Translations under genes and position numbers: made by a program
The notes under the pieces: model-generated
What the model was told of the DNA's origin: nothing
Seen by the model: only the letters and a program-made list of their open reading frames with translations
The model's database searches: none
Shown: positions 36,698 to 46,670 of the stretch, piece after piece
How the letters are laid out: the number at the start of each line of letters is the position of its first letter
Position numbering within the stretch: position 1 is the stretch's first letter
Assembly: GCA_030144725.1 (NCBI GenBank)
Contig: JASKMD010000008.1
Location: 8,158,787 to 8,222,786, forward strand
Origin: Haematococcus lacustris
Lineage: Eukaryota; Chlorophyta; Chlorophyceae; Chlamydomonadales; Haematococcaceae
Direction: 5' to 3'
DNA length: 64,000 nucleotides

Positions 36698-39600
36698 GTG
36701 GAGGCGGAAACAATGGGTCAAGCGCTAAGCACGTCCCAGGAAAACGAGAAGCCCGACTACTCCGTGGAGATTGCGTTGTCGTCTACCTTTTCCATAGGTA
36801 GACAGGGCCTGCGAAAGAGCGCTACTGCACAGCTGTCTTTGCACAGATCGCGGCGTTCACATGCACCTGCTGGATTGTCCCGTGCAGACGACATCATCGC
36901 GACAGCGGAAGATGCTGGGAAAGCCATCCTGGGCATTTACAACAGCGATCCCGCGAAGTGGGAGGTTGAAGCCAAGTCCGACAACTCGCCTCTCACCTTG
37001 GCGGATAGAGAGGCCAACACTGTCATTTGCAACGAGCTCCAGGTTGGGTCATTCTGAGACAATCAATGCGGGTCTCAGCAGTTACTACGTCTATGCCTCA
37101 GCTGACCCGTGTGCATCCCTCCTTGTGCAGCGCCTCACACCACACATTCCCATTGTGTCTGAGGAAACTGCGCTGCTCAGCTATGACGTGCGCCAGGTGA
37201 GAAGACAGGGCAGCACATGCAGGCAGGCGGGGCAGCAGGTAGGCAGGGCAGCAGGCAGGCAGGCAGGCAGCAGGACATGCAGCGCCGCAGGTGGATGTGG
37301 GCATTGCCTACACAACACTGTCAGTCCCATATGCTTTAAATGCACTGAGGATGATGTGGAGAGCCACCCAGTCCATGGGTGCAGCAGTAGCGGCCATGAC
37401 GTGACCAGTGGGGCGTGACAGGCCACCAGTGTTGGATGCCCTAGTGAGCACCTCACAGATGTGTGATGTGGAATCTGATGGGTGCACTCTGTTCATAGTC
37501 ACTGGCATCAGGTGTGGCAGCAGACGCAGCGCTGGAGAACATCAGCTGGTTACCGGCCTATGGATACTTGCCATTCCACCCTATCTGTTTCATGCCAAGC
37601 TGCATGATTCTTGTTCCCTCTTGGCAACACTACCAACACCTATTGGCTGCGCATGCCTCACCTCCTGCTGGGCAGCGTCTGCAATACTTCTGGCTGGTGG
37701 ACCCCCTCGATGGCACCAAGGAGTTCATCAAGCGCAATGGCGAGTTCACCGTCAACATCGCCCTAGTGTCTAAGGGGCAACCGGTGCTGGGCGTGGTGCA
37801 CGTGCCTGTCACTGGCAAGACATACTGGGCGCTCCAAGGCAAAGGCGCATGGCTGCGGGCGGATGGGCAGCAGACAAGACTGATGGCTGCAGAATTCAGG
37901 TAGGGTCGGGGTCAGGAGCTGATACGGTGTATGTAGAGGTCACACCTCCCATCAGACCCTGAGCCAATGCTCACACATACTGATGCCACCCTCACACCAT
38001 CACATAGCCTTAGAAGGCACTGTTCCTAAGGCATCACTTATGTTTCAGGCTGGTGAAGCCAGAGTAGCCTGGATGTGTGGCAGTGGCTATAGCTCATGTT
38101 TCAAGCCCATGGAACCAAGGAGAGTGTGAGGGAGAGTGTGAGGGTGACCCCTAGGGGCGGACATGCGACCCCTGGGGTGGTGATGCAAGTTGCTCCTCCG
38201 GCTCTTGCCTATCCTCCAGCTCCTGCTTGCCGCCCCTGCACCCCACCCCTCCTGCCTTGCTGGCTGCGTTGCCTGCCATCCTTACCATGTGATGCCCATG
38301 CATCCATGCAGTCATGTTGTGGCCCATGTGAATGTCCCATGTGGCCATGCAGCCTAGAAGACCCAGGGCTGCGTCTGGTGGGCAGCAGCAGTCACATGTC
38401 CAAGGAGACGGAGGAGTTCATGCAGCTGCTGCAGTCGCCCAGCCTAGTGCAGGTAAGGAGGGCGCCCGAGACTTTAACCCTGAACCCTGGACACGGGAAC
38501 TTGACCTTTGACCCCAGCCTAGGACCATGGCAGGCAGGCAAGCAGGCAGGGACACATGCAGGCAGGGAGTCGCACTGGCAGGCAGCCTGGCGGGTAGGCA
38601 AGTGAGGTCGGCTGCCAGGAAGGCTGGCTAGGGGCCCGGCAGGCAGGTGGGGGGGCAGGTGGGCAGGCAGGTGGGCAGGCATGGGCAGCAGCCTGTGGTG
38701 CTGGTGCAGGTGGGTGGCGGCGCTCAGAGACTCTGCAGCTCCGACTTTTTGCATGCCTGGCTGCAAGCACTATGGCACATGCCTGAGTGCCTGCAGGTGG
38801 GTGGCAGCAGGCAGGGTAAGGCCGCAATGTCCTGCCTGCCTGCTCTCACCTAGCCTGACTGAGAGTACTCAGGTCAGACAGCATGCGGGTGTCAGGTGTA
38901 GGGGCTGTGACCCAAGACGGAAAAAACCCTTCAGTTTACGCAAAGCATTCGCCTGCGTGACAGCGCCACATCTGCCCCCATGAAGTCAGCCTTCACCCCA
39001 GAGCACATTTTTGCGTTTGGCTAGGTTTGAACCCGCGACCTTAGCATCCGCCGGAGCGAGGCCATGGATCGGGGTGTGTGTCCGCCCCTGGGCCCAGACA
39101 AGAGCAAAGACCAGAGCAGCCTGCCAAGGGGTTGCAGTGGCCCTCAGCCGCACTGCCAGCCGGTGGCATGCAGTGTCACTCACTGCCAACAGGTGGCTCC
39201 CAGTGGGTTGCAGGCGGCTGTGGCTGGCACGCACTGCCCACTGCCCCTCTTCATGCTATGCACCAGCTCCCCCCTGCGGCTGGTTGTCCCTGATGGTGTC
39301 GGGGTGTGCTGCTTGCAGGTCGGCTCCTCCCTCAAGCTGCTGATGGTGGCAGAGGGCGCGGCACACATCTACCCTCGGTGAGTGCCTACCAGGAAACCAA
39401 TCAGGTCAGGGGTTCAATGCCTGGCGCGGTTGATGCATTAGACGCGACCACGATTCCTCGCCTTCCTGCTGGGCAATGCGATGGTGCTCGGTCAGCCCAG
39501 TGCATTGATGGAAAGTGTGCCTACCTCCCCACTTGCCTTAAGTGGAGAACTACATGGACACCCTCCTCGCAAGAAAGCTCGCCACTAGCTGGGCAGGCAA

Positions 39601-41312
39601 CATGCAGGGGCTGCGCTGAAAGCCTTGGCCTGAGCCCAGGGGGCCGAACTGCTGACCCACTCACCAGACCTACCTGCTGACTGCCTGGCTGCCTGACTCC
39701 TGGCCTGCCTAACTGCCTGCCTGCCTGACTAACTGACTGCTTGACTGCGTATTTGCTTGACTGCTTGACTACCGGCCTGCCGGCCCGCTGGTATCATGCA
39801 GCCAGTCATTTCGAGGCTTGCTTCACGCTGGCACGCCATGCCTGATAGCTGTGGTACATGCCTGTCCAGTGCTGACCAGCCAGGTCCACAACCTGGACTG
39901 AGGTGTGCTCCACACAGTTCCCATTGTCATGCACTCCACCTTCACGCCCCCTGCTTGCCCCCCTCACACCCCTTGCCCCCCTTGCCCCCCTCACGCCTCC
40001 TTCACGCCCTCCCTGCTGTGGTGCCTGCTGTGGTGCCTGATGTGGGTACGGGGGACAGCCTGGCGCCCACGTGTGAATGGGACACAGCGGCTGCGGATGT
40101 GATCGTGCGGGAGGCCGGGGGCGTTGTGCTGCAAGCTGGGCGCTGTGACTCAAAGGGCAAGAGCCTGGAAGACTGGAAGGTGAGCCATCCGCGTGGCCCT
40201 GACCCCTGCCTTGGCCCACCTCCGCCCTATTCCCTGACCCCTCTCCCCTGCCCCCTGCCCTGCCCAGCCCTGCACTTTCCCTGCCCAGCCCTTCAATCCT
40301 TCTCTCTGACACTTCTGTCTCCCTCACCCTCACCTGTGTCTCCCCAACCCTCCCTAACCCTCACCTGTGTCTCCCCACCTCCCTAACCCTCCCCTCTCCT
40401 CCCTACCCCTCCCCTCCGCTCCTTTATACTCTCTAACCCTCCCCTCTCCTCCTTACCCGTACCCCTCCCCTCCGCTCCTTTATTCTCCCTAACCCTCCCC
40501 TCTCCTCCCTACCCCTCCCCTCCGCTCCTTTATTCTCTCTAACCCTCCCCTCTCCTCCCTACCCCTCCCCTCTACTCCTTTATTCCCCTTAACCCTCCCC
40601 TCTCCTCCCTACCCCTACCCCTCCCCTCCGCTCCTTTTTTCCCCCTAACCCTCCCCTCTCCTCCCTACCCCTACCCCTACCCTCCGCTCCTTTTTTTCCC
40701 CTAACCCTCTCCTCTCCTCCCTACCCCCTCCCCTCTACTCCCTAACCTTCCCTAACCCTCTCTAACCCTCTCCTCCCTCACCCTAAACTCTACTCCCCTT
40801 CCTACCTGTGTCTCCCCAGCATCACATCGCACCTCATCCCACCCTCGCGCCTACCCTCGGCCCGCCCTACCTCTATCCAGCCTGTTGTGCATACCTTGGA
40901 CATGCACCCATGACCCTCCGCTGCCTGGTCAGTGGCAAGCTGAGCGAGGGGCTAGTCTGGCCTATGGGCTACCACACCCTGAGCCAGTCAAGGCAGTGCA
41001 GGCGCGCCAACAGCCATGTTACAGCCATGTTGCAGCTTCAACCCTTGAAGCCATGCAACAATGCATTCGATCAAATCAATTCAAACGACGTGTGAGCGGT
41101 GGTGAAGTACTGAGGATGGGAAGTCAAGCATGCAAGCTTGCTCGTGTGCGCTTTGACCTAGCCCATACATTAAGCTGTGGATCGCTTTGCCCTTGGCCGT
41201 GCAGGAGGCCTTGATGAGGGAAGAGAAGGTTGTGTACGGCAAGGAGGACATGCTGAACCCCTTCTTCATAGTGTTTGGCCGCAAGCGGCTGCAGGCTGGC
41301 GACAGCAAATAA
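36698..41312 (+). CDS. 3'(2'),5'-bisphosphate nucleotidase, CysQ/HAL2 type
   Basis: Mg-dependent, Li-sensitive phosphatase of the inositol monophosphatase superfamily; family members remove the 3'-phosphate of PAP/PAPS, linked to sulfate assimilation. Exons: 36698-37042, 37131-37196, 37676-37899, 38353-38452, 39319-39377, 40059-40179, 41205-41312; phases join and give 340 residues. Metal-site motifs: Glu in PIVSEETALL, WLVDPLDGTKEF, and CEWDTAAADVIV. The N-terminal 65 residues are extra and Ser/Arg-rich, perhaps a transit peptide. A second Met (36713) would give MGQALST, which fits an N-myristoylation consensus. The start choice is therefore open. The last exon ends NPFFIVFGRKRLQAGDSK, directly followed by an unrelated Tim17 fragment. 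Confidence 0.9.
40290..40800. repeat. CCCTAACCCTCCCC-rich minisatellite in CysQ intron 6
   Basis: About 60-bp units containing CTCCTCCCTACCCCTCCCCT, CGCTCCTTTATTC and CTAACCCT, six or more copies with variation. The strand is almost pure pyrimidine and has telomere-like CCCTAA at each junction. Confidence 0.9.
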
Positions 41313-41320
41313 GGGGACTT

Positions 41321-41521
41321 GAGAGTGCTGCCAAGAGTGCCGCATTCGGGGGGGTGCTCCTGGCCCTCATTGAGGGGTTGGGCATTGCCATCAATAAGAT
41401 GTCATCACCAGCGCCGCCGGGTGTGCCCTTCCAGCCACCGCCTACAGCTGCCCCTACTACATCTCCAGGCCCTACCAGCCTTCAGCAGCAACACCACCAG
41501 CAGCACATCGCCTGCCTATGA
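41321..41521 (+). pseudogene. Orphan C-terminal fragment of Tim17
   Basis: The frame reads ESAAKSAAFGGVLLALIEGL, then GIAINKM and a Pro/Ser/Gln tail to a stop. This is the fourth membrane segment and C-terminus typical of the mitochondrial import channel subunit Tim17. It begins within 10 bp of the nucleotidase stop codon and in another frame. The first three membrane segments were not found in the window. Interpreted as a captured or misplaced terminal exon, not a working gene. Confidence 0.6.
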
Positions 41522-42069
41522 GGCCTTGCTAGTCCTAATGCTGCTTATCATACCTACCAAACAGCAGCCACTAGACTTGAAAAGACATAGACACATGCAC
41601 CGTTGCCCCCACATGTACCGCCCTGGCTGTCTACGTAGCCTGGCTCCTGCTGGCCGCTGGGGATGGCGAAGCTGATCCTGGCCCAACCAACGAGCACTAC
41701 AAGCAGGCTAGACATAGCTCTGCTTGTCATGTGTTCTCCTTGAGTAATAGCGTATGCCATGAATGGGTCACCATGCAAGACATGGACAACTTTGATACGA
41801 GCAGGTTCTTCCAGCTAACTGATTTATTAGAGTGTGGTGCATGGTGGGTGGTAAAAGGCATTTGCCGGTACTCGACGAAGTCTTTAAGATGCGCTGACAT
41901 GTCCACCGTGGCCTAGCAGTAGAAACATGACCAACCCAGCGACTGGATTGATGACCAACTGTAGCGGCCAGTCACCTACCCTTAGCTCTGTCAAGCAGTG
42001 GCAAGGTGGTCTATGTCATTTGCGTTTGGGCTACCTCTGGTGTCGAAATCCTGACCCCTACCACTGACC
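41522..42069. other. Interval without a recognisable gene
   Basis: Short frames only. It may contain the end of the Tim17-derived fragment and flanking mobile DNA. Confidence 0.4.
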
Positions 42070-42165
42070 TCCTGCCCAGACTTGTGGCATATCAAGGGCA
42101 ATGAGCTCCCTAGCATGTGCTACAAGCGGCTGCAAGATCGCCTCAGCAAGACGCGGGCCTTGTGT
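42070..42165 (+). pseudogene. Relic of a Fanzor 3' end, opposite orientation
   Basis: On the plus strand, CATATCAAGGGCAATGAGCT leads into a frame reading CYKRLQDRLSKTRAL, comparable with KGKEYPGLGYKRLRDK of the intact Fanzor. The last ~36 bp match the relic at 23770-23900. The stretch faces the 3' end of the intact Fanzor (stop at 42415). Confidence 0.5.
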
Positions 42166-42414
42166 CTAGTCCAGCCCCCTTGTCCCTCACTAGGGCCTCC
42201 ATTTGAGCCGGAACTAGCAGCCACTAGCAGCCACTAACTAGCTCCGGCTAAAATAGTGTTATTGGGCTGTGTGGAGTAAACCCAGTGCACTAATGGCACA
42301 TGAGCCGCCTACCACCTACATGATTGCCTGACCCGAGGGCTATGCAGTAGAGTTGGCATGACAAAACATGCACTAATTGTAAGCTGATGACAGCTCAAGA
42401 TGGGAGGGCACACA

Positions 42415-45400
42415 CTACTGTGCCTCAGCAGGCTGCTGCTGCTGCTCCTGGGCCTTGGGGGGCTTGTCTCGCAGCCGCTTGTAGCCTAGGCCAGGGTACT
42501 CCTTGCCCTTGGCTGGCAGAGCTCCCTGGTCTGGCCAGAAGCACAGCTCCAGCGGCCGCCACCTGCTCTCCCCAATGCGCTGCATGTTCAGAGCTGCATT
42601 GCAGTCCCTGTCCACCCACCTGCCTGGCTGTGGTGCTGGCTTGGCTTTGGCAGCCTTGCCCTTGCCCTTGGTGGGCTCAGCTGCCCCTGGCTCAGCCTTG
42701 GTGCGCTTGCTGCGCTTGGCTGGCTGGGGTGTGCTGGGCCCTGGCTCTGAGGCTGCTGCCTGTGTGGCTGCCTGGCTGCTACGGGGGGCCTGTGGGGGCC
42801 TGCGGGGGGCCACTACCGGGCACCACACCAGGCCCCGCACTGGCTGGCCACGCTCCTGGCTCCAGGCTGGGCGCACCAGGCGCTCTTCCACCTGCCCTGC
42901 TGGGGGCCTCCAGCCTGCAGGTCTTGTGGCACTGAGTGTGTTCAGCTCCACCTCACAGGGCTGCTTGCCATTCACTGCTGAGCTGACCCGGCTGGTGCGG
43001 TGCTCATCGACAAGCACCACCCTGCCCCCATCCTGGTCTTTGCCCCTGGGCCTGCACACCACCTTGCGGCAGGCACGCAACACCGCATCAGCACCCCACC
43101 CTCCCCCAGTGCCAATGGTAGCTGCACCAAAGAACACCACCAGCTGCTTGGCACACCCATGGCGCTTCATGGACAACTCCTCCATGCCCTCCTCCAACTG
43201 CAGCCATGCACACAAGGCACACACATGGTGGCTGACATGTTGGCACACAGTTAGGCATGGCACAGTCAAGTACTTTTTCGTTTCGTCACCTCTCAGTCCC
43301 TTTCCCTCCCTCCCTCCCACCTACCCACCCACCCACCCTCACCTTGTTAAAGAACTGCTCCAGCGCCCGGTCCTGGGCTCCGTACAGCCTCAGCCGCTGC
43401 CGTGCCCACTTGGGGTCCAGGTACACCTCCCACACCGCATCCCAGGTGGCCAGGGTGACGGTGATGTGCTTCAGGTTGGCCTCCAGGGAGGTGCCGGCTG
43501 AGCTTGCTGCTGCCAGGTGCTGGAGGTGGGGCCTGATCGGTGCTAGCCACCGCTCTGTGTCACGGCGGGCATTGTTCAGGCCGCTGGCATGCTTCACCTC
43601 GCCCTTGGTCAGCTTCCACCGGCGCAGCTGGTCTGCCTTGAGCTGGCCTGTTGCTGGATCCCACACCCCAGAGGCTGCGCTGACTGCCTGGGTGACGCCG
43701 GGGTCGATGCCCACCCCAATCTGTGTGTTTGGGTCAAACACAAACTCACGCACCTCAGCTATGCCCCTGCCTATGTGGGGGAGTCCCACCACATGAGCCG
43801 CTGCTGCTGCTGCACTTGGGCGGCTGCTGGTGCTGCTGCTGCTGGCAGCTGGAGGTGGTGGGGCTGGAGGAGGGGGAAGGGGGCGCGTGTAGTGCACGCA
43901 CACGCTGACACCATCGGTGTCCACCAACCTCTCGAAATGAAACTCCTTGTTGCGAAGCTTGTTGGTGTTGAACCACCTGGCCCAGTGATGGCTCAGTGCT
44001 GGCTGGGAGGTGAAAGCTTCCCGGGTTTCCTTGGTCAGGCCCAGCTGCCTGCACACCCCATGCAACACCCTGCTGTCCACCTTGCACTCCTACAAATTAG
44101 TCCCTGCGTTTTTCCCTGCGCTTTTGTCAACCTTGTCCAAATGGACTGGAACTTAGCCAGTTGGTAGCTTGTGATGTAAGGATTCCATCCCAAAAGAAAT
44201 CAGGTCAAAAAAATCAAAGGCTAAGGCTCGGCGGCCCGTGGCGTTCACGCAGGGACGGATGCAGGGATTGAGGGGGGGGCGCAGGGACAAACGCAGGGAT
44301 GGAAGGGGGGGTGCAGGGACGAACGCAGGGATGAGCGCAGGGATGAGCGCAGGGATTATGGGCGCAGGGATGAGCGCAGGGATTAACGCAGGGACGAGCG
44401 CAGGGATTTTGGGCGCAGGGATGAGCGCAGGGATAAACGCAGGGACGAGCGCAGGGATAAACGCAGGGACGAGCGCAGGGATTATGGGCGCAGGGACGAG
44501 CGCAGGGATTAACGCAGGGACGAGCGCAGGGATTATGGGCGCAAGGACGAGCGCAGGGATGAGCGCAGGGATTATCGCAGGGATTAACGCAGGGATTAAC
44601 GCAGGGATTATCGCAGGGATTAACGCAGGGATTAGCGCAGGGATTAACGCAGGGATTATCCTTAGCCTTTGATTTTTTTGACCTGATTTCTTTTGGGATG
44701 GAATCCTTACATCACAAGCTACCAACTGGCTAAGTTCCAGTCCATTTGGACAAGGTTGACAAAAGCGCAAGGAAAAACGCAGGGACTAATTTGTAGGAGT
44801 GTGATGAAATGCACCCCCACCCTGGCCATGGGGGTGAGGGTGAAGGGGGGTGGGCAGGTCAGGGTCCAGGTCAGGTCAGGTATCAGGTCAGGTCAGGTCA
44901 GGTATCAGGTCAGGTCAGGTCAGGTCAGGTATCAGGTCAGGTCAGGTCAGGTCAGGTCAGGTCAGGTCAGGTCAAGGTTACTTGCCTGGGTTGGAGTAGT
45001 GCTGCTGCATGGCCACCGCCAGCTGCATGGAGTGCGCTCCAATGGTGTTGGCGTCACCCGCAAGGTGGATGCTGCCCAGCTCCTGCAGCTTGGCCACAAG
45101 CGCCTGGTTGCTGGGGTCCTCAAAGGCTGGCATGAGCATGGGGTGGCGGTGCTGAACATGACGTCGCTGCAGCTGGTTGTAGCATCTGAGGAAGTTTGGG
45201 TTGGCAAAGAACTTGCAGAAGTCCTTGAGCTGCCTGAGCATCAGGGGGTCCTCGCAATCAAGGGGCAAGGGAGGGCCAGTGGGTGGTGCGGGTGCAAGGG
45301 CTGCCAGGCGGGCGCTGCAGCGCCTTTGGGGGGGTTGCGCGACTGGCTCAGGTTCTGACTCTGACTCCGAGTCAGACTGTGGCTCTGGATCAGAGTCACA

Positions 45401-45652
45401 GTCTGACTCGGAGTCGGAGTCAGAGTCACACTCCATGCTGGCAGGCTGGGCAGGTTGGGCAGGCTGGGCAGGCTGGGCAGGGGCCCGTGGGGGGAGTGGG
45501 GGTAGGGGGGGAGCATCAGGGGGTTGGGGAGGCTGCACGGCTGGAGGCTGAGGGGCGCTGGGGGAGCCTGGGGTAGGGTCACTCAGGCAAATTAGTAACA
45601 GCATTTTTGAGATTTGGAGCCTCGGACTTGGTACATAGTCAAATGAAGGCAT
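42415..45652 (-). CDS. Fanzor: eukaryotic TnpB-like RNA-guided nuclease
   Basis: Exons (minus): 45652-44982, 44072-43343, 43197-42415; phases join and give about 727 residues. The N-terminal exon is Pro/Ala-rich, then acidic (SDSDSESDCDSDPE), then helical with QLKDFCKFFANPNFLRCYNQ. Exon 2 carries the RuvC-I motif GIDPGVTQAVSA; exon 3 carries FFGAATIG (RuvC-II position, Gly instead of Glu), VDEHRTSR about 40 residues later, and RuvC-III DRDCNAALNM. This Gly-plus-alternative-Glu layout is the rearranged active site known for Fanzors. The usual zinc-ribbon CxxC pair after RTSR is missing (SSAVNGKQPC instead). The C-terminus is basic and Gln-rich. The intron at 44981-44073 contains a MITE. No stop or frameshift was seen, so the gene may be intact; the start is uncertain. 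Confidence 0.85.
44085..44801. mobile_element. 717-bp MITE/foldback element with 142-bp terminal inverted repeats
   Basis: Arms 44085-44226 and 44660-44801 are inverted copies differing at one base (CCCTGCGC versus CCTTGCGC). The ends are CACTCCTACAAATTAGTCCC. The core is a tandem array of CGCAGGGAT units with two- or three-base variants. No transposase is encoded. It lies inside the Fanzor intron; TG on both sides is the only possible short target duplication seen. Confidence 0.9.
44862..44975. repeat. GGTCA pentanucleotide tract
   Basis: GGTCA units with TATCA interruptions immediately next to the Fanzor exon 1 donor, within the same intron as the MITE. Confidence 0.9.
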
Positions 45653-45675
45653 TGTAAGATTGGGGGTTGAAACTA

Positions 45676-46616
45676 AAATTCGTGATTTCGCGCGGTTGGT
45701 GAGATACGGCCATGCTACAGTACTGTAGATATCTACAGTACTGTCGGGGTACCTCGCGAGTACATGAACAGTACTGTAGACACCTACAGTACTGTAGGCA
45801 CCTACAGTACTGTAGGTGTCTACAGTACTGTCAGGGTACCTCGAGAGACCACTTACAGTACTGTAGACATCTACAGTACTGTAGACATCTACAGTACTGT
45901 AGACATCTACAGTACTGAAGATACCTCGAGGTACCTCAAGAGACCACTTACAGTACTGTAGATGTCTACAGTACTGTAGACATCTACAGTACTGTAGACA
46001 TTAAGAGTACTGTAGACATCTACAGTACTGTAGACATCTACAGTACTGTAGACATCTACAGTACTGTAGACATCTACAGTACTGAAGATACCTCGAGGTA
46101 CCTCAAAAGACCACTTACAGTACTGTAGGTGTCTACAGTACTGTCAGGGTACCTCGAGAGACCACTTACAGTACTGTAGACATCTACAGTACTGTAGACA
46201 TCTACAGTACTGTAGACATCTACAGTACTGAAGATACCTCGAGGTACCTCAAGAGACCACTTACAGTACTGTAGATGTCTACAGTACTGTAGACATCTAC
46301 AGTACTGTAGACATTTAGAGTACTGTAGACATCTACAGTACTGTAGACATCTACAGTACTGTCGATGTTTACAGTACTGTAGAGGTCTACAGTACTGTAG
46401 GTACCTCGAGTTACCTCAACAGACCATTTCCAGTACTGTAGACATTTACAGTACTGTAGTCACCTACGGCACTGTTGACACCCCGGGGTACCTCGCGAGT
46501 GCTGTAATAGTCCTGTAGGCTCCTACAGTACTGTAGGCACCACGCTCCGTGACCTTGTTGTCCGATTTGGACTGAGACCTAGTGTTTAAATCAATTTAGG
46601 CCGGAATCACGAATTT
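45676..46616. repeat. Palindromic satellite array between short inverted repeats
   Basis: From about 45712 to 46540 the sequence is built from 18-bp units TACAGTACTGTAGACATC, whose first 12 bases are a perfect palindrome. Blocks of units are separated by GGTACCTCGAG-type palindromes followed by AGACCACT; one block of roughly 300 bp is repeated (about 45905-46100 and 46225-46370). AAATTCGTGATT at 45676-45687 and AATCACGAATTT at 46605-46616 form outer inverted repeats. Not a CRISPR array: spacers are 6 bp and not unique. It lies between the 3' end of the oxygenase-like gene and the 5' end of the Fanzor gene. Confidence 0.85.
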
Positions 46617-46662
46617 GTTTAACGCATTTGTCTTTTCACACATCAACATAACGTCATTCATG

Positions 46663-46667
46663 TTACA
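46663..46667 (-). promoter_or_regulatory. Possible poly(A) signal TGTAA for the oxygenase-like gene
   Basis: TGTAA on the minus strand only 4 bp after the TAG stop (46671). Very close for a poly(A) signal, so weak. Confidence 0.2.
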
Positions 46668-46670
46668 CAT

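Noticed and set aside
39005..39075. tRNA-like B box (GGTTCAAACC on the minus strand)
   Set aside because: A matching T-stem, anticodon arm and acceptor stem could not be drawn; at most a tRNA-derived short repeat. A similar GGTTCAATGCC at 39411 also fails.
45712..46540. CRISPR-like array
   Set aside because: The repeats are palindromic 12-mers with 6-bp spacers that are themselves repeated; this is a satellite in a eukaryotic genome.
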